Source of the DNA: Streptantibioticus rubrisoli
Lineage (GTDB): Bacteria; Actinomycetota; Actinomycetes; Streptomycetales; Streptomycetaceae
Length of the DNA stretch: 64,000 nt
Direction of reading: 5' to 3'
Assembly: GCF_024436055.1 (NCBI RefSeq)
Contig: NZ_JANFNH010000016.1
Location: forward strand, 1-64,000
A program made the position numbers and the translations under genes. Positions 1 through 8,321 of the stretch are shown here, piece after piece. Position 1 is the stretch's first letter. Each line of letters begins with the position of its first letter. The notes beneath the pieces are model-generated. The model ran no database searches. It had not been told where the DNA came from and worked only from the letters and a program-made list of their open reading frames with translations.

Positions 1-11
1 GCGTGGGCCAT
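1..11 (-). CDS. Possible start of a leftward gene (edge, 3 codons visible)
   Basis: On the minus strand an ATG at 11-9 is followed by GCC CAC and is preceded, after a 5-base spacer, by a perfect GGAGG (21-17). This is the spacing expected of a Streptomyces start site, so a gene probably leaves the window to the left beginning Met-Ala-His. Nothing can be said about its product. A competing reading starts at GTG 48-46 in another frame and stays open to the edge, but no ribosome-binding site stands at a good distance from it. Confidence 0.3.
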
Positions 12-13
12 CA

Positions 14-63
14 GGACCTCCGAGGTGAGTGAAGTCGGCAAACTCCACTACGCCCGGAGGTCC
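14..63 (-). promoter_or_regulatory. Inverted repeat that can pair with the ribosome-binding site of the edge gene
   Basis: GGACCTCCG at 14-22 and CGGAGGTCC at 55-63 are perfect 9-base inverted copies. Read on the minus strand, the copy next to the start contains the GGAGG of the putative edge gene and its partner lies upstream in the leader, so the RNA could fold and hide the Shine-Dalgarno. The loop carries a weaker second pairing. The pairing is seen directly; a regulatory role is inference. Confidence 0.4.
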
Positions 64-130
64 ACCTCTTGATCAACAACCGTCGGCCACGTGTCACCAA
101 CCCCACGGCCGAGTACAGCTAGCGCGCTGA

Positions 131-285
131 GCGCTTCGCTGGAAGCGCCGCGATATGCGGTCGCTCGGCTGCGGCACCGTCGTGGCTGGTCGCGCCCACG
201 CGGCGGAGCCGCACATGAACACAGCCCCGCCCCCCTTCGGGGCGCCGCGGAACCGCGGCGGGCTTCGACCGACCTGCTCAACGGG
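131..285. repeat. Dispersed hairpin repeat, copy A
   Basis: First of three related intergenic elements in the window (others near 30461 and 38571). It opens with a hairpin (GCGCTT 131-136 with AAGCGC 143-148), runs through a shared core including GGAGCCGCACATGAACAC (205-222), and closes with a GCCCC/GGGGC hairpin near 229-245 followed by a segment resembling the tail of copy C. No coding potential is convincing. From 286 to about 470 nothing else is recognisable. Confidence 0.7.
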
Positions 286-474
286 CGGGGCGGCCTGCCC
301 GGGGCTGGTGGGTTTGGCACCGCCGGGCCGAGGCACTGCGGTTGCTCGCCGCGGCGGGGGATGCGTCGCGGTGGCGGTGGGGGACCGGACGTGGCCCAGA
401 GCGCGTTTCGGGGTGCTCACCTGGGGTTTCGCTGATCGCCATCGGCGAGATGCGCGCTTGATCCGCCAGGGTCG

Positions 475-480
475 TAGAAT
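475..480 (+). promoter_or_regulatory. Candidate -10 box of the HAD phosphatase gene
   Basis: TAGAAT matches the principal sigma factor -10 consensus and would start transcription near 487, giving a leader of about 60 bases before the ATG at 549. No -35 at 16-18 bases is clear; TTGATC at 458-463 is only 11 bases away. Confidence 0.4.
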
Positions 481-495
481 GGACGATCCGGTAGA

Positions 496-523
496 GGCCG
501 GTCGCCGAGGCGACCGGCCTTTT
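496..523 (+). terminator. Strong hairpin plus T-run in the leader of the HAD gene
   Basis: GGCCGGTCGCC (496-506) pairs perfectly with GGCGACCGGCC (509-519) and is followed by TTTTC, the form of an intrinsic terminator. It lies downstream of the candidate -10 box and 10 bases before the GGAGG (534-538) of the HAD gene, so it could be a leader attenuator rather than the end of an upstream gene. Confidence 0.65.
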
Positions 524-548
524 CTTCCCGTACGGAGGTGCGACCCGG

Positions 549-1250
549 ATGACCAGCAGCATCCCCGCCGTCACGGCCACGCGCGCCGGAGGCTCCGCCC
601 TGCAGGCGGTGCTCCTCGACATGGACGGCACACTGGTGGACACCGAGGGATTCTGGTGGAAGGCGGAGTCCGAGGTCTTCGCCGAGCTCGGGCACGTACT
701 GGACGAGTCGCACCGCCAGATCGTCATCGGCGGTCCGATGACCCGCAGCGTCAACCATCTGATCGACGTCACCGGCGTCAAGCTGACCCTCGCCGAGCTG
801 TCCGTGCTGATCAACAAGCGGTTCGTCGAACTCATAAGCCACGGCGTGCCGTTGATGCCCGGGGCCCGACGGCTGCTCACCGAACTCGCCGCCCACCAGG
901 TGCCCACCGCGCTGGTCTCCGCCTCGCACCGGCACATCATCGACACCGTGCTGCGCTCGCTCGGCCCGGAGAACTTCGCCCTGTCGGTCGCCGGTGACGA
1001 GGTCGAACACACCAAGCCGCACCCCGACCCGTACCTGCTGGCGGCCGCCGGACTGGGTGCGGACCCGGCCCGCTGCGTCGTCGTGGAGGACACCGCCACC
1101 GGCGTCGCCGCCGGTGAGGCGGCGGGCTGCCGGGTGGTCGCCGTACCGTCGCTGGTGCCGATCGCGCCGGGACCCGGCCGCACCATCGTGGGGTCACTCG
1201 AAGAGGTGGACCTGGCATTTCTGCGCTCTCTGGTTACGGCCGCGCACTGA
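549..1250 (+). CDS. HAD-family phosphatase (beta-phosphoglucomutase-like)
   Basis: A 233-residue haloacid-dehalogenase hydrolase that probably removes phosphate from a small cytoplasmic substrate through an aspartyl-phosphate intermediate. Motif I is DMDGT with nucleophile Asp24 and acid/base Asp26; motif II is LVSAS; the motif III lysine is in KPHPDPY; and the VVEDT block gives the Mg-binding acidic residues. The helical cap between motifs I and II (about residues 33-100) is of the subfamily IA type. The ATG at 549 follows a GGAGG with a 10-base spacer; the first 18 residues are extra relative to the fold. The substrate cannot be read from the sequence. The gene stands alone between a structured leader and the oligopeptide transporter. 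Confidence 0.88.
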   Translation: MTSSIPAVTATRAGGSALQAVLLDMDGTLVDTEGFWWKAESEVFAELGHVLDESHRQIVIGGPMTRSVNHLIDVTGVKLTLAELSVLINKRFVELISHGVPLMPGARRLLTELAAHQVPTALVSASHRHIIDTVLRSLGPENFALSVAGDEVEHTKPHPDPYLLAAAGLGADPARCVVVEDTATGVAAGEAAGCRVVAVPSLVPIAPGPGRTIVGSLEEVDLAFLRSLVTAAH

Positions 1251-1375
1251 CCGTGCAAGTTCCCAGGCCCAGTAATTCGGCACGGGCCGCCATGGAAACT
1301 GTGGGCTGCCGAGCGCTTATTTTGCGTGACGAATGCGGTGGCCGAAATACCGCGCCCCAACCGGCGGTACGGTTC

Positions 1376-1391
1376 CGTGATACTTATCACA
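1376..1391. promoter_or_regulatory. CRP-like palindrome
   Basis: CGTGATACTTATCACA contains the perfect palindrome GTGATA-CT-TATCAC and fits the GTGA-N6-TCAC pattern of CRP/FNR family sites, including the flanking A. It lies about 190 bases upstream of the TAGGGT box of the binding-protein gene, far for a class II activator site but possible for upstream binding. Recognition by the Streptomyces Crp protein is inference. Confidence 0.4.
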
Positions 1392-1576
1392 TTCGCGCCC
1401 CGTCGACAGTCGGCGCGCCGTCTGATCCCAGCCCCTCCAGCGCGGTCCTTGTGTCCTGATTGGTCACGTCGAGAGAAGATCGCGCCAGTGTTCGGATATC
1501 GGGGCGCGGCGTGCCGTTATCAGGGCGTGATTTCGCCTCAACTGCACTGTGCCCTAGCGGATTGGAGGGTTCCCAC

Positions 1577-1582
1577 TAGGGT
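1577..1582 (+). promoter_or_regulatory. Candidate -10 box of the oligopeptide transporter operon
   Basis: TAGGGT, the same hexamer found before arc and pup in this window, lies 56 bases before the preferred ATG at 1639. A -35 element is not clear. Confidence 0.4.
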
Positions 1583-1638
1583 CCTTGCTGGTCAATGCCG
1601 AATCAACCGATCGGCGTTTGAGCAAGGGGATTCACGAG

Positions 1639-3186
1639 ATGTCACGTACGAAGCGTGTCGTCGCTGCCACCACCGTTGCCTTCCTGGCCATCGGTGTATC
1701 CGCATGCGGAGGCGACAAGGGATCAGCGTCCGGAAACAAGGCGATCGTGGTCGGCACCACCGAAACGGTGTCCTCACTCGACCCCGCGGGCGCGTATGAC
1801 TACGGCTCCTGGGAGGTTCTCGACAACATCTTCCAGAAGGTGATGCACTTCCCAACCGGCGGCACCACGCCGCAGCCTGACGCGGCGAAGTCCTGCGACT
1901 TCACCGACCCGAAGACCTACTCCTGCACCCTCAAGCCGGGACTGGTCTTCTCCAACGGTGACAAACTCACCGCCAACGACGTGAAGTTCTCCTTCGACCG
2001 GATGGTCGGCATCAACACGCCCAACGGCCCGTCAAGCCTGCTGGCGAACCTGGACCACACCGAGACCAAGGGCGACGACCAGGTCATCTTCCACCTGAAG
2101 AACCCGGACGCCACCTTCCCGATGGTGCTGGCAACCGACGCCGGACTGATCGTGGACAGCAAGGTCTACCCCAAGGACAAGCTGCTCGACGGCACCAAGG
2201 TGGTCGGCTCCGGCCCGTACACGCTGGCGAAGTACTCCGCCAAGCAGTCGGCCGAGTTCGTGGCGAACAAGAGCTACAAGGGCCCGGACAAGCTGCAGAA
2301 CCAGCAGTTCGTCATCCAGTACTTCTCCGACTCCTCGCCGCTGAAGCAGGCCATCCAGGCCGGTGACGTGGACGTGGCGTTCCGCACCTTCTCGCCCACT
2401 GACGTCAAGTCGATGCAGAGCGCCAGCGGTGTCCAGGTCGTCCAGGGCACCGGCACGGAGAAGCGGTACATCGTCTTCGACGCCAAGGTGAAGCCCGCCG
2501 ACCAGAAGGCGGTCCGGCAGGCGATCGCCCAGGTCATCGACCGCGAGCAGATCGCCAAGGGCGTGTACAACGGCACAGTGGAGCCGCTGTACTCGATGGT
2601 GGGCAACGGCATCCAGGGCCAGACCCAGTCCTTCAAGGACAAGTACGGCGCGCCGGACAAGGACAAGGCCGCCAAGCTGCTGAAGGACGCCGGGATCAGC
2701 ACCCCGGTCAACATCCAGTACTTCTACACCCCGAGCCACTACGGTCCCGCCTCCGCCGACGAGGCCACGACCATCAAGCGGCAGCTCGAAGCCACCGGCC
2801 TGTTCAAGGTCAACGTGCAGACCACCGAGTGGACGCAGTACCAGAAGGACGAGAAGGCCGACAACTACGCCTCGTACATGATCGGTTGGTTCCCGGACTT
2901 CCCGGACCCGGATGACGACGTGGCGCCGTTCCTGACCAAGCAGCCGTTCCTGGGGACCGGTTACCAGAACTCCCAGATCCAGGACGATCTGGCCAAGGAA
3001 GAAGGCTCCACCGACCAGAACACCCGCAACCAGGCCCTGGCCGACATCCAGAAGAGCGAGGCCGAGGACGCGCCGATCATCCCGGTCTGGCAGGGCAAGC
3101 AGACCGCCATCGTCCGCACCGGCGTCAAGGGGACCGACAAGGCCCTCGACCCGTCGATGTTCCGCTTCTACGAACTCAGCAAGTAG
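1639..3186 (+). CDS. Oligopeptide ABC transporter substrate-binding lipoprotein (first copy)
   Basis: A 515-residue family 5 extracellular binding protein that would deliver peptides to the permeases encoded next. The ATG at 1639 is chosen over an in-frame upstream GTG because it has an AAGGGGA ribosome site and begins a proper signal peptide: RTKRVV, a hydrophobic core, and a lipobox ending SAC at about residue 23, so the mature protein is a membrane-anchored lipoprotein. Family landmarks include LDPAGAYD, FSNGDKLTANDVKFSFDRM and VGSGPYTL, and a late WFPDFPDPDDDVAPFL block that shapes the ligand pocket. Two cysteines about 11 residues apart (SCDFTDPKTYSC) are shared with the second copy and could form a disulfide. 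First gene of a five-gene operon, with a hairpin before the next gene. Confidence 0.9.
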   Translation: MSRTKRVVAATTVAFLAIGVSACGGDKGSASGNKAIVVGTTETVSSLDPAGAYDYGSWEVLDNIFQKVMHFPTGGTTPQPDAAKSCDFTDPKTYSCTLKPGLVFSNGDKLTANDVKFSFDRMVGINTPNGPSSLLANLDHTETKGDDQVIFHLKNPDATFPMVLATDAGLIVDSKVYPKDKLLDGTKVVGSGPYTLAKYSAKQSAEFVANKSYKGPDKLQNQQFVIQYFSDSSPLKQAIQAGDVDVAFRTFSPTDVKSMQSASGVQVVQGTGTEKRYIVFDAKVKPADQKAVRQAIAQVIDREQIAKGVYNGTVEPLYSMVGNGIQGQTQSFKDKYGAPDKDKAAKLLKDAGISTPVNIQYFYTPSHYGPASADEATTIKRQLEATGLFKVNVQTTEWTQYQKDEKADNYASYMIGWFPDFPDPDDDVAPFLTKQPFLGTGYQNSQIQDDLAKEEGSTDQNTRNQALADIQKSEAEDAPIIPVWQGKQTAIVRTGVKGTDKALDPSMFRFYELSK

Positions 3187-3200
3187 CGGCATGTGACGTC

Positions 3201-3242
3201 GGCCGACCCGTGGCAACCGCCAGGGGTCGGCCCCGTCGCCCG
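3201..3242 (+). promoter_or_regulatory. Intercistronic hairpin after the first binding-protein gene
   Basis: GGCCGACCC (3201-3209) pairs perfectly with GGGTCGGCC (3234-3242) across a 24-base loop. Such hairpins after a binding-protein gene commonly stabilise the upstream message or end part of the transcripts, so that binding protein outnumbers membrane subunits. No T-run follows. Confidence 0.45.
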
Positions 3243-3262
3243 GTGAAAGAAAGACGTCCCCT

Positions 3263-4294
3263 ATGAGCAAGCAGTCCGGGTCGCTGCGCCGCTACATCCT
3301 CACCAGGATCGCGCTCGCGGTACCCATGGTCTTCATCTTGCTGGTTCTGGTCTTCGTCATGATGCGGGTCGCGCCAGGTGACCCCATCGCGGCGTCCCAG
3401 GGCGGCAAGCTCTCGGCCGTCGAACTCGCCGCCCGCAGGCACGCGGCGGGCTTCGACAGGCCCTTGTACGTGCAGTTCTGGGAGTACCTGAAGTCGGTCG
3501 GCACCCTGAACTTCGGCACCACCTTCTCCGACAACCTCAGTGTCCGCGACGTCATCATCCAGCGCGGCGGCGCCACCCTCTCGCTCAGCCTCGGCGCCCT
3601 GCTCGTCGCCATCGTGATCGGTGTGCCGGTCGGGCTGCTGGCCGGTCGCTTCCGCGACCGCGGCATCGATGTCACCGGACGGTTGTTCGCCATCGTCACC
3701 TACGCCGCCCCCGCGTTCGTACTGGGTCTGCTGGCCCAACTCGCCTTCGGAGCCAACGGGTTGGGCCTGCTGCCCACCTCGGGCCAGTCGTCGCTGCTGG
3801 TCGGCCTGAACGTACCGACCACCACCCACATCCTGATCCTCGACGCGGCCATCGCCGGTGACTGGAGCGCGGTCGGCGACATCGCCCAGCACCTGGTACT
3901 GCCCTCGGTCACGCTCGGCCTGATCATCGTGGGCGTGTTCATCCGCATGATCCGGGTCAACGTGATCCAGACGCTCCAGGGCGACTACGTGGAGGCGGCC
4001 CGCGCCCGCGGCATCAAGGAGACCGCGGTGGTCACCCGGCACGCCTTCCGCAACGCGCTGGTGCCCGTGGTCACCGTGCTCGGCCTCCAGGTGGCGATGC
4101 TGCTCGGTGGTTCGGTACTGACCGAGAAGACCTTCAACTGGCCTGGTATCGGGCAGGCGTTGATCACCTACATCAACGCGCGCGACTACGCGGCGGTACA
4201 GGGCATTGTCACCGTCTTCGCCCTGGTGGTCGTGGTGATCTCCATGCTCATCGACTTCGTGAACGCACTGATCGACCCGAGGGTGCGGTACTGA
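3263..4294 (+). CDS. Oligopeptide ABC transporter permease, DppB/OppB type
   Basis: A 343-residue inner-membrane permease. An N-terminal helix (about residues 10-35, YILTRIALAVPMVFILLVLVFV) is followed by the DppB signature MMRVAPGDP, a periplasmic stretch, and five further membrane helices. The cytoplasmic EAA loop (YVEAARARGIKETAVVTRHAFRNAL, about residues 240-265) is the docking site for the ATPases. The C-terminal IDPRVRY is typical of the family. An insert around residues 165-215 between helices is longer than in E. coli DppB. The ATG follows AGAAAGACG, and the stop overlaps the next start by one base (4294), implying translational coupling. Confidence 0.93.
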   Translation: MSKQSGSLRRYILTRIALAVPMVFILLVLVFVMMRVAPGDPIAASQGGKLSAVELAARRHAAGFDRPLYVQFWEYLKSVGTLNFGTTFSDNLSVRDVIIQRGGATLSLSLGALLVAIVIGVPVGLLAGRFRDRGIDVTGRLFAIVTYAAPAFVLGLLAQLAFGANGLGLLPTSGQSSLLVGLNVPTTTHILILDAAIAGDWSAVGDIAQHLVLPSVTLGLIIVGVFIRMIRVNVIQTLQGDYVEAARARGIKETAVVTRHAFRNALVPVVTVLGLQVAMLLGGSVLTEKTFNWPGIGQALITYINARDYAAVQGIVTVFALVVVVISMLIDFVNALIDPRVRY

Positions 4295-5856
4295 TGACCC
4301 AGACAGCCCTGCTTCCGCCCACGAACGCGGACGAGGTGGCCAAGGCCACCGTCAAACCGGGCCGACTGCGCGGTCTGCGCCGCACCTTCGCGCCCGTCGC
4401 CCAGGCCCAAGGCATGCCCAAGTTCATGCTCTGGGCCGGGCTCGTGATCTCCGGACTGTTCGTGCTGGTGGCGCTTCTCGCGCCGCTGATCGCACCGTAC
4501 GGGTTCGCCCAGTACCAGTCCGGTGGCAAGCCGTTCCCCAAGCAGGGGGCGCCCAGCGGTGACCACCTGTTCGGCACCACCGTGCAGAGCCTGGACGTGC
4601 TCTCGCGCACCATCTACGGCGCGCGCACCGCGCTTGAGGTGATGGTGCTCGCCGTCATCTTCTCGCTCATCCTCGGCGTGCTGCTCGGCCTGCTCGCCGG
4701 GTACTTCGGCGGCTGGCTCGACCGGATCCTGGTACTGGTGATGGACGCCCTGTTCGCCTTCCCGTACCTGCTGTTGGCGATCGTCGCCGGATTCGTCTTC
4801 TCCGGTGTGGTCGGCGGCGGTGTGGTCACCGCGGCGCTGTCCATCACCGTGGTCTACATCCCGCAGTACTTCCGGGTGGTGCGCTCCTCGGCGCTGTCCG
4901 CCCGTGAGGCGCTGTACGTGGAGGCGGCGCGGGCGATGGGCGCCAAGCCGTCCGTGGTGATCCGCAAGTACCTGTTCGGCAACGTGGTGCAGTCCGTGCC
5001 GGTCATCACCACCATGAACGCGGCCGACGCGATCTCGACCCTCGCGGGTCTCGGCTTCCTGGGACTGGGCATCCAGCCCACCGAGGCCGCCGAGTGGGGT
5101 TACGACCTGCAGCGCGCCATCGACGACGTCAACGCGGGCATGTGGTGGACCGCGCTGTTCCCGGGCATCGCCATGATCCTGGCGATCCTCGGCTTCACGC
5201 TGGTCGGCGAGGGCCTCAACGACACTCTCAACTCCTCGCTGCGCAAGCGGCGTATCACTCGCGTGATCCTGCCGCCTCGCACGGGCAGCCGCCGCGTCGT
5301 CCCGTCCTCCAAGGCCCCGCAGGCGTCGGAGACGGCCACTGAGGAGCCCCCGAAGGCGAAGCGGGACGCCACCGAGGCGAAGCCCGACGGCGAGGCCAAG
5401 CAAGACGCCGCGCCGCAGCCGGAGGCCGAAGCCACACCGGAGCCGGAGGCCAAGGCCAAGCCGGAGGCCGAGCCCGAAGCGGAGGCCGAGCCCGAGGCGA
5501 AGCCGGAGGCCAAGCCCGAAGCGGAGTCAGAACCAGAGCCCGAGGCGAAGCCGGAGCCCGAGCCCCAGGTCGCGGCGGATGCCGCAGCCGCACCGGGCGC
5601 TGAAGTGGAGTCCGAGCCCAAGTCGGACGCCGACGCGAAGCCCAAGGCGAGGCCGAAGGCCAAGCCCAAGCCGAAGGCCAAGCGGCAGCCCAAGCCGGAG
5701 CCCACGTCCGAGCCGGACGCCGATCCTCAGCCGGAGGCTGACGCGAAGCCCGAGCCCGAGGCCACCCCGGACGCCGAAGCCACCCCGGCCCCCGTGCCGG
5801 ATGGCGAGCCCGTGCCGGTCGGGGAGTCCGACGAGACCCCGAAGGAGGGTCGATGA
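4294..5856 (+). CDS. Oligopeptide ABC transporter permease, DppC/OppC type, with long acidic/proline tail
   Basis: A 520-residue protein whose first 320 or so residues are an ordinary DppC permease: N-terminal OppC helix (about 45-70), six membrane segments, and the EAA loop (YVEAARAMGAKPSVVIRKYLFGN, about 208-231) that contacts the ATPases. The core ends near LNSSLRKRR (about residue 318). The remaining roughly 190 residues are low complexity, built from imperfect Glu-Ala-Lys-Pro and Pro-Glu-Ala repeats (for example PEAEPEAEAEPEAK), with a basic patch KPKARPKAKPKPKAKR near 450-465. Family members normally end at about 300 residues. The DNA of the tail is itself an imperfect tandem repeat, suggesting growth by slippage. 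The end overlaps the ATPase gene by 4 bases. Confidence 0.9.
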   Translation: MTQTALLPPTNADEVAKATVKPGRLRGLRRTFAPVAQAQGMPKFMLWAGLVISGLFVLVALLAPLIAPYGFAQYQSGGKPFPKQGAPSGDHLFGTTVQSLDVLSRTIYGARTALEVMVLAVIFSLILGVLLGLLAGYFGGWLDRILVLVMDALFAFPYLLLAIVAGFVFSGVVGGGVVTAALSITVVYIPQYFRVVRSSALSAREALYVEAARAMGAKPSVVIRKYLFGNVVQSVPVITTMNAADAISTLAGLGFLGLGIQPTEAAEWGYDLQRAIDDVNAGMWWTALFPGIAMILAILGFTLVGEGLNDTLNSSLRKRRITRVILPPRTGSRRVVPSSKAPQASETATEEPPKAKRDATEAKPDGEAKQDAAPQPEAEATPEPEAKAKPEAEPEAEAEPEAKPEAKPEAESEPEPEAKPEPEPQVAADAAAAPGAEVESEPKSDADAKPKARPKAKPKPKAKRQPKPEPTSEPDADPQPEADAKPEPEATPDAEATPAPVPDGEPVPVGESDETPKEGR

Positions 5857-6947
5857 CCACCACAGATGCGGCCGCCCCGGCCGTGCCCGCCGCGGATGAC
5901 GCCCGCGAACCCGTGCTGTCGGTGCGCGACATGCGCGTCTGGTACGGGACCGAGCGCGGCCCGGTTCGCGCTGTCGACGGCGTCAGCTTCGACGTACGCC
6001 CGGGGGAGACCCTCGGTCTGGTCGGCGAGTCCGGTTGTGGCAAGTCCACCCTCGGCCGCGGCGTGCTGGGCCTGACCCCGCCCGGTTCCGCCGTCGACGG
6101 CGAAGTGCTGCTGCGCGGTACCAACCTCGTCGAACTCACGCCCAAGGAACTGCAGAAGCGGCGCGGCCCCGAACTCGGGCTGATCTTCCAGGAGCCGATG
6201 ACCCGGCTCAATCCGCTGATGAAGATCTCCGAACAGTTCGAAGAGACCCTGCGCACCCACGAAAAGGGCCTGTCCAAGCAGGAGATCCGCGAGCGCTCAC
6301 TGGAAGCGCTGCGTGGAATGGGCATTCCGCCCAGCCGTTACGAGAACTACCCGCATGAGTTCTCCGGCGGTATGCGCCAGCGCATCATGATCGCCCTGGC
6401 GCTGGTGCTGCGCCCGGCGTTCGTGGTGGCCGACGAGCCGACCACCGCGCTCGACGTCCTGGTGGAAGCGCAGATCATCAAAATTCTCGCCGACCTCCGG
6501 AAGAACTTTGACACCGCCTTGGTTCTCATCACGCACAATCTAGGTATTGTCGCGGAGGCGTGCGACCGGGTCGCGGTGATGTACGCGGGGCACATCGTCG
6601 AACAGGGCGATTCCCGTGAGGTGTTCGCCAACCCGCAGCACCCCTACACCAAGGAGCTGCTCCGCTCCACCATCTCGCTGTCCACCACGGGACTGCACTA
6701 CATTCCGGGCAGTCCGCCGGACCTCGGCAACCCTCCCGAGGGCTGCCGGTTCCACCCGCGGTGCCCGGTGGCGATGCGTGGCTGCGCGGTCGTGGAGCCG
6801 CCCGAGGTGCGGTTGCGGTCGGGCGTGCGCAGCACCTGCTGGCACCAGGCGATCGAGGTGGACCCCTCGCTGGCCGACGAGTTGGGAACGGACGGGCGCG
6901 AGCCGCTCGCCGCGGTGAAGGAGATCAGCGTTGCCGACGAAGCCTGA
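5853..6947 (+). CDS. Oligopeptide ABC transporter ATPase, DppD/OppD type
   Basis: A 364-residue cytoplasmic ATPase powering the peptide importer. Walker A is GESGCGKST (about residues 58-66), the Q-loop is FQEPMTRLNP, the signature is FSGGMRQR, Walker B is FVVADEPTTALD and the switch histidine is in ITHNLG. The C-terminal oligopeptide domain has the cysteine pattern CRFHPRCPVAMRGC plus a later Cys, which in related proteins forms an iron-sulfur site. The ATG overlaps the permease stop (ATGA, 5853-5856). Pairs with the next ATPase as a heterodimer. Confidence 0.94.
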   Translation: MTTTDAAAPAVPAADDAREPVLSVRDMRVWYGTERGPVRAVDGVSFDVRPGETLGLVGESGCGKSTLGRGVLGLTPPGSAVDGEVLLRGTNLVELTPKELQKRRGPELGLIFQEPMTRLNPLMKISEQFEETLRTHEKGLSKQEIRERSLEALRGMGIPPSRYENYPHEFSGGMRQRIMIALALVLRPAFVVADEPTTALDVLVEAQIIKILADLRKNFDTALVLITHNLGIVAEACDRVAVMYAGHIVEQGDSREVFANPQHPYTKELLRSTISLSTTGLHYIPGSPPDLGNPPEGCRFHPRCPVAMRGCAVVEPPEVRLRSGVRSTCWHQAIEVDPSLADELGTDGREPLAAVKEISVADEA

Positions 6948-8292
6948 CACGGACGCCGCGACCGTCGCCATGGACAAGCGTGCCGAGGATCCCGTCGAGC
7001 CCGAGACGCTCGTCGAGATCGAGAACCTCGAAGTCCACTTCGGTCTGCGCGGTGGTCTCCTCAGCCGGATGACCGGGCGCGGCGCCGGAGCGGTCAAGGC
7101 GGTCGACGGAGTCAACCTCACCCTGCGCAAGGGCGAGGTGCTCGGTCTGGTCGGCGAGTCCGGCTCCGGCAAGACCACGCTGGGCCGCACCCTGCTCGGC
7201 CTCAACTCCCCGACCTCGGGCGCCATCCGGTACCGCGGCGAGGACATCGCCCAGTACGGCGAGCGGCAACTGCGGCCGCTGCGCCGCAAGTTGCAGATGG
7301 TCTTCCAGGACCCGCACGCCTCGCTCAACCCGGCCATGGACATCCGTACCGCGGTCGGCCATCCGCTGATCATCCACAACCTCGTCCAGGATGAGGCGGA
7401 TTACGAGGCCAAGGTGGTCGATGCCCTGGAACGGGTGGGTTTGACGCCGCCCGAGCGTTATCTCACCAAGTATCCATCCGACCTGTCCGGCGGCCAGAAG
7501 CAGCGTGCCGTGCTGGCCAGGGCGATCATCGCCGAGCCCGAACTGCTCGTCGCCGACGAGCCGATCTCGATGCTCGACATGAGCGTGCGCGCCAAGATCC
7601 TGCAGTTGATGCTGGACCTCAAGCGCGACCTGGACCTGACGTACGTCTACGTCACCCACGACCTGGCGAGCGCGAAGTTCTTCTGCGACAACATCGCGAT
7701 CATGTACCTGGGCCGGATCGTGGAGTACGGGCCCACGGAGGAGGTCTTCGCCGACCCCAAACACCCTTACACCAAGGCGCTGTTGGCGGCGATCCCGGAG
7801 CCGGACCCGAACAAGGCCGTGCCGCGTGACCTGCCGCGTGGCGAGATCCCCGACGCGGCCCGCCCGCCGCTCGGCTGCTCCTTCCACCCCCGGTGCCCGG
7901 TGGCGCTGGCGGGCTGCGGCTGGGAGGCGCGCGACCTGCGCGCGCTGCTGGAGCGGCGCTGGCTGGAGATGCCGGTCGAGGAGTACGCGAAGGAGAAGGC
8001 GCTCTTCGCCGACCTCACCGCGCTCGGCGAACCGGAGGTCACCCGGCTGTCCATCGCACCCGGGCGTGGGCACACCCAGGAAGAGGTGCTGGAATACCTC
8101 CGGAACCTTCGCGAAGAGGGTTCCGCCGCGCAGCCGCGCGAGCCGTTCTGGAGCGGCGTGGTGGCCATGCAGGCCGAGGGGGGCCACGTCGTGCTGGAGT
8201 TCGAACAGTCGCGGGATCCGCGGCTGCGGCTGCTGCCGGAGACCGGGGTGCAGGTAGCCTGCCATCTCTACGACGGCACCGGTGACGAGTAA
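6931..8292 (+). CDS. Oligopeptide ABC transporter ATPase, DppF/OppF type, extended C-terminus
   Basis: A 453-residue partner of the preceding ATPase. The chosen start is TTG at 6931, 7 bases after GGAG and overlapping the upstream gene by 17 bases; ATG 6970 is an alternative. Walker A is GESGSGKTT (about residues 74-82), signature LSGGQKQR, Walker B LLVADEPISMLD and switch region VTHDLASAK. The oligopeptide domain ends with CSFHPRCPVALAGC around residue 315. A further 120 residues or so follow, containing a GRGHTQEEVLEYLRNL helix and a probable small beta domain; ordinary DppF is about 330 residues. Streptomyces relatives carry similar extensions as far as I recall; function unknown. Confidence 0.92.
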   Translation: MPTKPDTDAATVAMDKRAEDPVEPETLVEIENLEVHFGLRGGLLSRMTGRGAGAVKAVDGVNLTLRKGEVLGLVGESGSGKTTLGRTLLGLNSPTSGAIRYRGEDIAQYGERQLRPLRRKLQMVFQDPHASLNPAMDIRTAVGHPLIIHNLVQDEADYEAKVVDALERVGLTPPERYLTKYPSDLSGGQKQRAVLARAIIAEPELLVADEPISMLDMSVRAKILQLMLDLKRDLDLTYVYVTHDLASAKFFCDNIAIMYLGRIVEYGPTEEVFADPKHPYTKALLAAIPEPDPNKAVPRDLPRGEIPDAARPPLGCSFHPRCPVALAGCGWEARDLRALLERRWLEMPVEEYAKEKALFADLTALGEPEVTRLSIAPGRGHTQEEVLEYLRNLREEGSAAQPREPFWSGVVAMQAEGGHVVLEFEQSRDPRLRLLPETGVQVACHLYDGTGDE

Positions 8293-8321
8293 CAACAGGA
8301 CATGACGTAGAAATCGGGGGA

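Larger units (their letters stand above)
1251..1638. other. 388-base intergenic region before the oligopeptide operon
   Basis: This stretch is less GC-rich than its surroundings and holds no convincing gene. It contains a CRP-like palindrome (1376-1391) and a TAGGGT -10 box (1577-1582) before the first binding-protein gene. No terminator hairpin of note follows the HAD gene. Confidence 0.6.

Noticed and set aside
458-463. TTGATC as -35 of the HAD promoter
   Set aside because: Only 11 bases separate it from the -10 box; 16-18 are expected.
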